DNA from: DAIDKA01 sp049792815
Lineage (GTDB): Bacteria; Pseudomonadota; Gammaproteobacteria; Steroidobacterales; Steroidobacteraceae
Length of the DNA: 30,450 nt
Reading direction: 5' to 3'
NCBI GenBank assembly: GCA_049792815.1
Contig: JBARBG010000037.1
Location: forward strand, 1-30,450
Shown here in pieces: positions 1 to 7,298 of this stretch. Position 1 is the first letter of the stretch, and each line of letters begins with the position of its first letter. The translations under genes and the position numbers were made by a program. The notes beneath the pieces are model-generated. The model was not told the origin of the DNA, made no database searches, and saw only the letters and a list, made by a program, of their open reading frames with translations.

Positions 1-484
1 CGGCTGGCCTGGCCGCGGCCGCTGCTGCGGCCGGTCCGGGGGCCGCGGGCTGCTTGCCCAGGACTCCCGTGACCTCCGACTTGGTCAGACGACCATCGCG
101 CCCCGTGGCCGGAACGGCCGCCGGATCGATGTGATTCTCTTCGACCAGGCGCCGCACACTGGGGCTCAACCTGGCACTCTCCGTCGAGGCCTTGGGCGCC
201 GCCGCTGGCGCGCCCGGCGCGCTCGCGGCTATGGCCGGAGCGGCCGCGCCCTCGGTGATCACCGCCAGAACCTGGCCCTCAGTCACGGTAGTGCCGACCG
301 GAAACTTCTGTTCCCCCATCACGCCATCCGCCGGCGCTGGAACTTCCAGCACAACCTTGTCGGTCTCAAGGTCCGCCAGGTTCTCGTCGCGCTTGAAGGC
401 CTCGCCGGGCTGCTTGTGCCAGGCCACAAGGGTTGCATCGGCGATGGACTCCGGCAGGGCCGGAACTCGGATCTCAATGCTCAT
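1..484 (-). CDS. sucB: 2-oxoglutarate dehydrogenase E2 (dihydrolipoyl succinyltransferase), N-terminal part
   Basis: E2 of the 2-oxoglutarate dehydrogenase complex transfers succinyl groups from E1 to CoA through a swinging lipoyl arm in the TCA cycle. The readable part begins MSIEIRVPALPES and contains a complete lipoyl domain (about residues 1-75), with the lipoylated lysine at K43 in the ETDKV motif. An Ala/Pro-rich linker and a peripheral subunit-binding domain (SPSVRRLVEENHID, then TGRDGRLTKSEV) follow. The catalytic domain lies beyond position 1, so the gene is cut by the window edge. It starts 16 bp after the sucA stop on the same strand, the usual sucA-sucB operon order. The succinyl rather than acetyl assignment comes from this neighbour, because the lipoyl domain alone would not distinguish the two. 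Confidence 0.95.
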   Translation of the reverse strand, partial: MSIEIRVPALPESIADATLVAWHKQPGEAFKRDENLADLETDKVVLEVPAPADGVMGEQKFPVGTTVTEGQVLAVITEGAAAPAIAASAPGAPAAAPKASTESARLSPSVRRLVEENHIDPAAVPATGRDGRLTKSEVTGVLGKQPAAPGPAAAAAAARPA

Positions 485-500
485 CAAATTCTCCAGGCAC

Positions 501-3374
501 TTACTTGCGATCGTTGGAACTCTTGCGGGGGTTGCCGAGGTTTGCCAGGCGCTGGGTCACGTTCGGCGCCTCCTCCTGGGCGGTGGCGTGCAAAGCAGCC
601 TCGATCAACCGCTTCTGTTCGGTCTCATGGATCTTCGCCAGACCCGTGGCCGGCGCCGACGCCGGCGCGCGCCCCGCATACAGCACTTCCTTGCGACTCA
701 GGGCATCAAGACGGTGGCGGATCTGGTACCAGGCACCCTGGTTCTGCGGCTCTTCCTGGCACCACACCACATCGCGCACATTCGGGTAGCGCTTGAGGGC
801 AGCTTCGTAGCCCTCACTGGGGAAGGGATACAGCTGTTCGATGCGCAGCACCGCCACGTCCATGATGTTCTCGGCGCGGCGCACCTTGAGCAGGTCCCAG
901 TAGACCTTGCCGCTACAGAACACCAGCCGCCGCACCTGCGCGGCGGGCAGGTCATCAATCTCATCGATCACCGATGCAAAGCCGCCCTTGGTCAGATCCT
1001 CAAGCGCGGACACCGACAGATCATTGCGCAGCATGCTCTTGGGTGTCATGACGATGAGCGGCTTGCGGAACGCGCGCAGCATCTGCCGGCGCAGCATGTG
1101 GAACATCTGCGCCGGGGTTGAGGGCACGCAGACCTGCATGTTGTTCTCGGCGCACAGCTGCAGGAAGCGCTCAAGGCGCGCCGAGGAGTGTTCCGGACCC
1201 GCGCCCTCGTAGCCATGCGGCAGGAACAGCACCAGGCCGCACAGCCGGCCCCACTTGGATTCACCCGAGCTGATGAACTGGTCGATGATGATCTGCGCAC
1301 CGTTGGCGAAGTCACCATACTGGGCTTCCCAGATGTCCAGAGCGTTGGGTTCGGTGGTGGAGTAGCCGTACTCGAATCCCAGCACCGCCTCTTCCGACAG
1401 CACCGAGTCGTAGACATCGAAGCGCGGCTGATGCGGCTGAATGTGCTGCAGCGGCACGTAACATTCGTCGGTATTCTGGTCGTGCAGCACGGCATGACGA
1501 TGGAAAAACGTGCCACGACCCACGTCCTGGCCGACCAGACGGACGCTGAAGCCATCCTCGAGCAGCGCGGCGTACGCCAGGTTCTCGGCGCAGCCCCAGT
1601 CCATTGGGATCTGTCCTGCCAGCATCTTCTGCCGGTTGGCGATCACCTGCGCGACGCGCGGATGAAGTACGAAGCCTTCGGGACGCGCGACGATGCGCTC
1701 GCCGAGGTGGGCCAAGCGCTCCGGGGTCACGCTGGTCTGCACGTGTTCCTTCATGTCCACGTGCGCGTACTTGGTCCAGTCAACGGTGTACTTGTTGCCG
1801 ATCAGTCCCAGCGAAGCGCGCGCCTGCGGACGCCCCTCATCCAGTCCGCTGCGGTACTGCTCGACCATCTGCTGGGCGTCCGCCGCCGGGACCACTGCGG
1901 CCGCAGCCAGCTGGTCGGCGTAGATCTGGCGGGTGGTCGGATGCTGGCGAATGACCTTGTACATGCCCGGCTGCGTGGCCGCGGGCTCATCCGCCTCGTT
2001 GTGCCCCAGGCGCCGATAGCACACCAGGTCGATGACCACGTCCTTCCTGAACTTCATGCGGTACTGCAGGGCCAGACGCCCGACGAATAGTACTGCTTCC
2101 GGGTCATCCCCGTTGACGTGGAAAATCGGAGCCTCGAGCATCTTCGCGACATCGGAGCAGTACATGGTGGAGCGCGCATCGCGCGGGTCGGAGATCGTGA
2201 AGCCGACCTGGTTGTTGATGATGATGTGCAGCGTGCCGCCGGTGTAGAAGGCACGCGTCTGCGACAGCTGCAGGGTCTCAGTGACCACGCCCTGACCGGC
2301 GAAAGCGGCGTCACCGTGGATCTGAATGGGCAGCACCTTGGCGCCAGTGGTGTCACCGCGACGTTCCTGGCGGGCGCGCACCGAACCCTCGACCACCGGA
2401 TTCACGACTTCAAGGTGTGAGGGATTGAAGGCCAGGGCCACGTGAATATTGCCGGCCGGGGTCTTCAGATCCGAGGAAAAGCCCTTGTGATACTTGACGT
2501 CGCCCGAGCCTTGCAGGTGGGCTACATCGTACTTGCCTTCGAACTCGGAGAAGATGTCCGCCGGCGCTTTGCCCAGCAGGTTCACCAGCACGTTGAGCCG
2601 GCCGCGATGGGCCATGCCGATGACCGCCTCTTCCGTGCCGCCCGCACCAGCCTGCTGGATGACCTCATCCAGCAGCGGAATCAGCGACTCGGCACCTTCC
2701 AACGAGAAGCGGCGCTGCCCCACGTACTTGGTATGCAGGTAACGCTCAAGGCCCTCCGCACAGGTGAGCTGCCACAGCACATCACGGCGCTCCTCGGCAC
2801 TGTAGGAGCGGCTGACCTGGCCCGACTGGAACTGGTCCTGCAGCCACAGCCGCTCATCGGAGTTGGAGACGTGGGCAAACTCAGCGCCGATGGTGCCGCC
2901 GTAGATGCCCTCCAAGGATGCCAGGATCTGCCGCAGCTTCATGCGCTTCGGAATGGTGCCGTTGCGCGAGGCGGTGAAGAACTCCGTGTCCAGATCCGAC
3001 TCGTTCAGCCCGAAATAGGTCAGCTCCAGCACACTGGGCCGTTCGCGCTTCATCAATCCTAGCGGGTCGAGCTTGGCGATCAGGTGACCACGATTCGACC
3101 AGATCTGGATGAGGCGCGAGACCGCCGCCTGTTTGGCGCCGCTCGCGGCATCCGCGGGGGCCGTTGTGGCAGCCGTCCGCAGCGGCTGCGTGGCACGGGC
3201 GGCGATACCGGCGATGATCGGACCATGGGCGCGCTCCGCAGCCCGTTGCGGCCCCAGGCCATCGAAATAGGCGCGCCATTGCGCAGGCACTGAACCTGGA
3301 TCGCCCAGGTACTGCTCGTAAAGGCCTTCGAGGTAATCGGCGTTGCCGCCGTACAGGGGTGTGGATTCAAGCAT
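501..3374 (-). CDS. sucA: 2-oxoglutarate dehydrogenase E1 component
   Basis: This 957-aa protein is close in length to E. coli SucA (933 aa). It is the thiamine-diphosphate E1 that decarboxylates 2-oxoglutarate and succinylates the E2 lipoyl group. The N-terminus (MLESTPLYGGNADYLEGLYE) is the typical E1o extension that contacts E2. Family motifs are visible in order: GMAHRGRLNVLVN at 253-265, FNPSHLE at 317-323 with the active-site histidine H320, HGDAAFAGQG at 353-362, and the cofactor motif NNQVGFT at 387-393. The C-terminal half has the expected LPHGYEGAGPEHSSARLER stretch. The ATG at 3374 has only a weak ribosome binding site, but the conserved N-terminus supports it. The gene is intact and leads the sucAB operon. 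Confidence 0.97.
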   Translation of the reverse strand: MLESTPLYGGNADYLEGLYEQYLGDPGSVPAQWRAYFDGLGPQRAAERAHGPIIAGIAARATQPLRTAATTAPADAASGAKQAAVSRLIQIWSNRGHLIAKLDPLGLMKRERPSVLELTYFGLNESDLDTEFFTASRNGTIPKRMKLRQILASLEGIYGGTIGAEFAHVSNSDERLWLQDQFQSGQVSRSYSAEERRDVLWQLTCAEGLERYLHTKYVGQRRFSLEGAESLIPLLDEVIQQAGAGGTEEAVIGMAHRGRLNVLVNLLGKAPADIFSEFEGKYDVAHLQGSGDVKYHKGFSSDLKTPAGNIHVALAFNPSHLEVVNPVVEGSVRARQERRGDTTGAKVLPIQIHGDAAFAGQGVVTETLQLSQTRAFYTGGTLHIIINNQVGFTISDPRDARSTMYCSDVAKMLEAPIFHVNGDDPEAVLFVGRLALQYRMKFRKDVVIDLVCYRRLGHNEADEPAATQPGMYKVIRQHPTTRQIYADQLAAAAVVPAADAQQMVEQYRSGLDEGRPQARASLGLIGNKYTVDWTKYAHVDMKEHVQTSVTPERLAHLGERIVARPEGFVLHPRVAQVIANRQKMLAGQIPMDWGCAENLAYAALLEDGFSVRLVGQDVGRGTFFHRHAVLHDQNTDECYVPLQHIQPHQPRFDVYDSVLSEEAVLGFEYGYSTTEPNALDIWEAQYGDFANGAQIIIDQFISSGESKWGRLCGLVLFLPHGYEGAGPEHSSARLERFLQLCAENNMQVCVPSTPAQMFHMLRRQMLRAFRKPLIVMTPKSMLRNDLSVSALEDLTKGGFASVIDEIDDLPAAQVRRLVFCSGKVYWDLLKVRRAENIMDVAVLRIEQLYPFPSEGYEAALKRYPNVRDVVWCQEEPQNQGAWYQIRHRLDALSRKEVLYAGRAPASAPATGLAKIHETEQKRLIEAALHATAQEEAPNVTQRLANLGNPRKSSNDRK

Positions 3375-3559
3375 TCGGGGGGTGCTCAGTAAGGGCTGGC
3401 GCCCCGCGACAAGGCAGGCTGCTGTTCACTCCAGACCCTGGTTGGAAAGGCAAGCGGCTAAAGGATAAGTTTAACGTAACCGGGCGTGCTATGAAACGCA
3501 TCACGGCCACGAGTGTGACGGGGCAGAGATTAAGTCTGCGTGAGAGCCCTTAGCTGGAG

Positions 3560-4054
3560 TCAGAAGTACTCGGGCACGAACTGCCGTAGCAGCGTGAATT
3601 CGTAGCAGACCAGCCACAGGTATCCGCCCAGCACACCATAGAGCAGCATGCTCACCGGCAGGCGCCCGAATGCGCGCACCCGCGCCAGCAGAATCAGCAG
3701 CACCACACCGGCGGCCGTGAGGCCAAATTTGAAGGCGACGAATCTGCGCCCATCGCCGTGAACGATGGTATCCATCAGCGGGTTGGCCTCGTGCGCGCCG
3801 TGGCCAAGCAGTGCCAAGGTGATCAGCGCATCGGTGACACAAAGCACGAGGATCAGCAGCGCCGCAGCCAGCCACTGTGGAGCATACCAATCGGTCGCGG
3901 CAATGCTGGCGTCCGCCACCCTGCGTGGCCCATGCCGGCGCCGCTTGAAACTGCCGCTCGCCAGGGACTTGAGCGTACGAGAGCGTCGCTCATCCCCCAG
4001 GCGGCGTTCGCGTCGGGCGGGTGAATGAGCGGACGGACTCACCGATGCAGCCAC
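3560..4054 (-). CDS. small integral membrane protein, DUF5658-like
   Basis: This is a protein of about 164 aa with a basic N-terminal tail (RRERRLGDERRSR and RRRHGPRR) and three or four hydrophobic segments. The pattern 'D-x-L-I-T-L-A-L-L-G-H-G-A-H-E-A-N-P-L-M-D' inside the first membrane region is typical of DUF5658 proteins, a membrane family of unknown function. I chose the GTG at 4054 over an in-frame start at 4159 because an AGGAG motif lies 6 nt upstream of the GTG and the extra 35 residues look like non-coding translation. It has the same orientation as sucA but is separated by about 185 bp, so it is probably its own unit. No function can be assigned. Confidence 0.6.
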   Translation of the reverse strand: MAASVSPSAHSPARRERRLGDERRSRTLKSLASGSFKRRRHGPRRVADASIAATDWYAPQWLAAALLILVLCVTDALITLALLGHGAHEANPLMDTIVHGDGRRFVAFKFGLTAAGVVLLILLARVRAFGRLPVSMLLYGVLGGYLWLVCYEFTLLRQFVPEYF

Positions 4055-4219
4055 TGAGAACTCCTGAATTCTTATTGTTCGTGTGCCAGGTTGATTGTAG
4101 CCAGTGAAACGGCCAGCGGGTTCAAAGGCAGCGCCCCAGGAGAAGAATATCGCCGCCAACCGCCCTTTCGGCCGGCAGATGGACGCATTTTCCCAGATTA
4201 TGTCGACTGAATTGCCGAA

Positions 4220-4780
4220 TCAGGCGGCGGCGGTGGCCGCTTCGGAGCTCTCGGGCGCTGCGGCGGTGGTCGGATCATCAAGCGCCGCATCCCCGGTGGC
4301 GACAATGGGTTCGGCGCCGGTGGTGCGCGCGCCCACCTCCACCTGTGAAATCTCTGGCAGTTCGCCATGCAGGCGCAGGACTTCAGTGGTCGTCTGAATG
4401 GTGAGCTGGAAGCCGTCGGGCAGGATTTCGATGCTCTTGGTCGCCTGCCGAGGCAGCGGAATACGGGCCCGAAAACAGTAATGGATGACGGCGGCGGCGA
4501 CCGCCGGCAGGGTGTAGTGCTTCTGCACCGCGGCGGCGGCACTGCCCGAGCCCTGGATGACGACCAGCGTCAGCCCCGGGGCGGCACCGGTCTCCACGCG
4601 CGCTTCCATGAGCTTGCCAATGGCGAGGGTTCCGCCATGGGAGCGATCCAGCTCCAGCACGGCATCGACCACCGTCTCGATGGGCAGTGTGAGCTTGCGG
4701 ACTTCCTGTACGCGTACCTTGGCCATGGCTGTGCCGAGGATGCCGCCGTCGCCCGCAGCTGACCGCGAACCAGGACTCAT
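4220..4780 (-). CDS. hypothetical protein, 186 aa
   Basis: I do not recognise this protein. The first 18 residues look unstructured, and a second candidate start at 4726 (MAKVRVQEVRKLTLPIETVV) may be the true one; neither has a convincing ribosome binding site. The body is a mixed alpha/beta sequence without signal peptide or clear membrane span, containing one Ala-rich helix-like stretch (GSAAAAVQKHYTLPAVAAAV). The C-terminal 40 residues are low-complexity Ala/Pro/Thr (DDPTTAAAPESSEAATAAA). Coding is supported by a long open frame with third-position GC bias consistent with the neighbours and no competing gene on the other strand. It lies between the DUF5658-like gene and the aspartic protease on the same strand. 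Confidence 0.5.
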   Translation of the reverse strand: MSPGSRSAAGDGGILGTAMAKVRVQEVRKLTLPIETVVDAVLELDRSHGGTLAIGKLMEARVETGAAPGLTLVVIQGSGSAAAAVQKHYTLPAVAAAVIHYCFRARIPLPRQATKSIEILPDGFQLTIQTTTEVLRLHGELPEISQVEVGARTTGAEPIVATGDAALDDPTTAAAPESSEAATAAA

Positions 4781-4822
4781 TTATGGCATTTGGCCAGGAG
4801 GCCAGCGCCACACTTCAGGGGC

Positions 4823-5809
4823 CTAGTTATGTCGTGTCCTGACCTGCAGCTCCATCCGGCGGTAATCGATCACGAGGTTGTCCAGCAACCCCAGCGTGTC
4901 GATGCCGATCAGCATGGCCGGCTGCTGTTTCATGTGCCAGCGCTCAAAAATGTCCAGATCACAAACGGTGATGTAGCTACCCTGGATGGTCACCGGCCCG
5001 ATGGTCACCGGCGGCATCGGTGTGTCCTGGCTGGCCTGCACATCATCCGTCGCGCCGGTGATGAAGCTGGGTTTGAGTTGCTCGCCGCGGTGTTTGGCCC
5101 GCAGCGCCGCCAGCAGCGCCGGATTCGCAACCGTGGCCTGCCCTCCGGTATCAATGATGGCCATGACACGTATGCCGCGCACGTAGGCTCTCGCCATCAG
5201 CAGGCCATTGGCCGTGCGCGTCAGCGGAATGGTTGCGTAACCAGCGTCCGCCTGCCTCCCATGCGAACGCATGATGGTGATCTTGTCATGCATGAAATCG
5301 ATAAAGATCCGCTTGTCGTTCAGGCCCTCCATGCCGAGCACACCATCCGCGCCACCCAGCGCGTCCGGAACGATGGGCAACTTCTGATCGTGCGCTTCCA
5401 TGTCGCCCACGACGAAGGTATTCACATTGACGTAGCCGACGGTGGCCGAGCCGGTCACCCCATGCAGCAATATGACGCCGGCCTGTGGCAGCTCCAGATC
5501 CGTGGCCACTTTCGCGATAATGGCCGAATGGCTGGCGCCGGTATCCAGTACCAGTCGATACGGTCCCTTGCCATTGAGGTACACCGGCGCCCAAATGCGC
5601 CCCAGCCGATCGCGCAATGTGGGCGCAACATAACGCGGTTCAGGTGCGGTGATCGAAACTTCGCTCATGGGCGGCTCGATCGGTGCCGACGATACGGGGA
5701 CGGGATTCGGCAACGGCGCTGCCGGTAGCGTCGGTGTTGCGGGGGCCCGCGGCGCAACTGCGGCCAGCACCGCGACCAGCACCGCGACTTCCCACCCCCG
5801 CTGGCGCAT
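4823..5809 (-). CDS. exported retropepsin-like aspartic protease family protein
   Basis: This 328-aa protein has an N-terminal hydrophobic stretch (AVLVAVLAAVAPRAPA) read as a signal peptide, then a Pro/Ala-rich linker, so it is probably periplasmic. Two aspartic protease signatures are visible: LVLDTGASHSAII with the catalytic D89, and AIIDTGGQATVANP with D220. Each is followed by the hydrophobic pattern expected after an Asp-Thr-Gly active site. Glycine-rich flap-like segments (LLHGVTGSATVGYV and GADGVLGMEGL) follow the first copy. Bacterial clan AA families Asp_protease_2 and gag-asp_protease share this layout. With two DTG motifs in one chain, the protein could form an intramolecular active site as pepsins do. 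Substrate is unknown, and it has no obvious operon partner of known function. Confidence 0.8.
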   Translation of the reverse strand: MRQRGWEVAVLVAVLAAVAPRAPATPTLPAAPLPNPVPVSSAPIEPPMSEVSITAPEPRYVAPTLRDRLGRIWAPVYLNGKGPYRLVLDTGASHSAIIAKVATDLELPQAGVILLHGVTGSATVGYVNVNTFVVGDMEAHDQKLPIVPDALGGADGVLGMEGLNDKRIFIDFMHDKITIMRSHGRQADAGYATIPLTRTANGLLMARAYVRGIRVMAIIDTGGQATVANPALLAALRAKHRGEQLKPSFITGATDDVQASQDTPMPPVTIGPVTIQGSYITVCDLDIFERWHMKQQPAMLIGIDTLGLLDNLVIDYRRMELQVRTRHN

Positions 5810-5874
5810 TCCAGGCTCCTTCAGCTCAATCGCTGCCGTAGCGCGACGATCATTACCGGTTCGCCGGCCGATCT

Positions 5875-5901
5875 TTGACCGGGCAGTTCCTATGCTAGAT
5901 T
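5875..5901 (+). promoter_or_regulatory. possible sigma-70 promoter for the zinc-ribbon gene
   Basis: TTGACC (5875-5880) and TAGATT (5896-5901) resemble -35 and -10 boxes ahead of the plus-strand gene starting at 5957. The 15-bp spacer is shorter than ideal, so the call is weak. It lies in the divergent intergenic region next to the aspartic protease gene. Confidence 0.25.
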
Positions 5902-5956
5902 GTGCTTTATCGCGGCGTTGTCAACAGCTACGCCCGTCATGGATTGCGAGGAAGCC

Positions 5957-6322
5957 ATGAGCGAAACCAGGCACCTCTCCCCGGCTTCAGGCCCGTCGAC
6001 TCCGAGTCCTCGCGCCGTTGCCGCAGCACCCGCGGTGAGCACCAGCAGCGACGCCCTGAAAGTGTTGCAACTTGATGTCGAGCGCCTTATCGATGCCTAT
6101 GAAATCGATGTCGCGTGTCACAGCTGCCACACCGTCCACCAGCGGTCCATAGGCTGGCTGCGCGTGCAGTCCACCATGGAATGCGCTCACTGCCATGCCA
6201 GTATCGTGCTGCGCACCTCGATGATGAACGAGGAGATGCGCCGCATCGGGCGCCAGCTGCGCAAACTTGAACAGCAACTTGCGCAGATGATCGAGCGCGC
6301 GGTGGGCATTCTGGGCCAATAG
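5957..6322 (+). CDS. small zinc-ribbon protein with C-terminal coiled coil
   Basis: This 121-aa protein starts MSETRHLSPAS, with a GAGG motif 5 nt upstream of the ATG at 5957; an in-frame start at 5900 would lie inside the promoter region and is less likely. An unstructured Ser/Pro/Ala N-terminus precedes a four-cysteine cluster, C54-x2-C57 and C76-x2-C79 (CHSC, CAHC), which looks like a zinc ribbon. The final 40 residues (NEEMRRIGRQLRKLEQQLAQM) are strongly helical and likely form a coiled coil. I do not recognise a named family. It is the only plus-strand gene in the first 19 kb and stands between two minus-strand blocks, ending 2 bp before the end of the YheU-like gene, so the two genes converge tightly. 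Confidence 0.7.
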   Translation: MSETRHLSPASGPSTPSPRAVAAAPAVSTSSDALKVLQLDVERLIDAYEIDVACHSCHTVHQRSIGWLRVQSTMECAHCHASIVLRTSMMNEEMRRIGRQLRKLEQQLAQMIERAVGILGQ

Positions 6323-6324
6323 CG

Positions 6325-6570
6325 CTAACGACTGGGCACCACGCGAATATCCACCGACTCGGTGGCCGGATCGAACACAATGCGTGCCTCACCTCCGTGC
6401 AGCTGGCGCATGACCTGCGCAACTTTTGTCGCCAGCGAAGCCTCCTGCACGCCGTAGTCCGTGCCCTCACGCAGCACAAAGGACTCGACCAGTGACTGCA
6501 GGGTGGCGGTTGCGAGTTCCGCTGCGGGGATTTCGACCAGTTCGGACGCTTCCCCGGTGGGTTCGCTCAC
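6325..6570 (-). CDS. yheU: YheU/UPF0270 family protein
   Basis: This 81-aa protein contains the hallmark UPF0270 sequence: VEIPAAELATATLQSLVESF, then VLREGTDYG, VAQVMRQLHGGEARIVFDP and VDIRVVPS. E. coli YheU is 72 aa; function is unknown and the family is essentially gammaproteobacterial, which helps place the host. The same frame stays open upstream to 6903, but that region is the batE-like gene in another frame. The GTG at 6570 gives a GTGA overlap with the upstream stop at 6567, so translation is probably coupled. It is therefore the last gene of the bat operon, an unusual position for it. Confidence 0.85.
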   Translation of the reverse strand: MSEPTGEASELVEIPAAELATATLQSLVESFVLREGTDYGVQEASLATKVAQVMRQLHGGEARIVFDPATESVDIRVVPSR

Positions 6571-7298
6571 AGGTGCGCAACCCGGACCGCGACGACGGTG
6601 GCATCGTTGACCCATCCTGCATGGCCATCGGCCGTGCGTACGAACTTGAATCCGCCGTAGCGGTCCTGTATCCACACCACCTCGCCCTCGCGCAAACTGC
6701 CATTGGCAGCCGCGGATGCGGCGGGCGCCAACTGCAGCGCCGTCGGCTCCTGCACCACGGCGCGATACAGGTCCGTCCAGGACAGCGCCGCCGCATCGAG
6801 GCTCACGCATAGGGCCACTGCCGCCACCAGTATCAGCGGCATGGCGAAGCGTCGCGCCGTGCCGCTGAAGCACAGCAGAACCACCGCGGCGCACAGCAGC
6901 CACACCGCCGCGAGGCCAGCGCGGACATAGGTGTCAAAAGTGAAGTAACGCGCCGCCGCCAGCCAGGGCCCGACCACGGGCGGCGTGAGCCCGGCACGTT
7001 GCTGCGCGGCGGCCAGGTTGGCCTGTATGGCCGCGCTGCCCGGCGCCAGCACCAGCGCCCGCTCGTAATCCAGGATGGCGGGCGCTGGTTTCCCCAGCCG
7101 CAGCCATGCATTTCCAAGATTGAACAGCACCGGTGCCGAAAAGCCGCGCGCCTTCAGCTCCTGCTCGTAGTCCTGCACCGCCGTGTGATAGTCGCCGGCA
7201 GCCGCGGCACCCTCCGCCGCCGCAATCGATGGCACCTCGGCCCGCGCGACGCAGGCTCCGAACAGCAACAGCAGCGCCGCCAAAGTGATCGCCTTCAA
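6567..7298 (-). CDS. batE: BatE-like protein: signal peptide, TPR, membrane segments, C-terminal SH3-like domain
   Basis: This protein of about 243 aa starts at a TTG (7298) preceded by GGAGG at 7 nt spacing and overlapping the batD stop by 4 bp (TTGA). An in-frame start at 7346 would add 16 residues inside batD and spoil the signal peptide (MKAITLAALLLLFGACVARA). Order of parts: signal peptide; a TPR region (AAAAGDYHTAVQDYEQELKA, then VLFNLGNAWLRLGKPAPAI and LAPGSAAIQANLAAA); two hydrophobic membrane segments (LAAVWLLCAAVVLLCF and AMPLILVAAVALCVSL); and a C-terminal SH3-like domain ending GHAGWVNDATVVAV. BatE proteins of Bat operons have this architecture and are thought to work with BatA-D at the envelope. 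The symbol rests on position and architecture only. Confidence 0.75.
   Translation of the reverse strand: MKAITLAALLLLFGACVARAEVPSIAAAEGAAAAGDYHTAVQDYEQELKARGFSAPVLFNLGNAWLRLGKPAPAILDYERALVLAPGSAAIQANLAAAQQRAGLTPPVVGPWLAAARYFTFDTYVRAGLAAVWLLCAAVVLLCFSGTARRFAMPLILVAAVALCVSLDAAALSWTDLYRAVVQEPTALQLAPAASAAANGSLREGEVVWIQDRYGGFKFVRTADGHAGWVNDATVVAVRVAHL

Noticed and set aside
131..3062. Long plus-strand open frames opposite sucB and sucA (for example 192-1121 and 2442-3062)
   Set aside because: They are shadows of the strongly conserved minus-strand genes in GC-rich DNA; their sequences have no recognisable domain.
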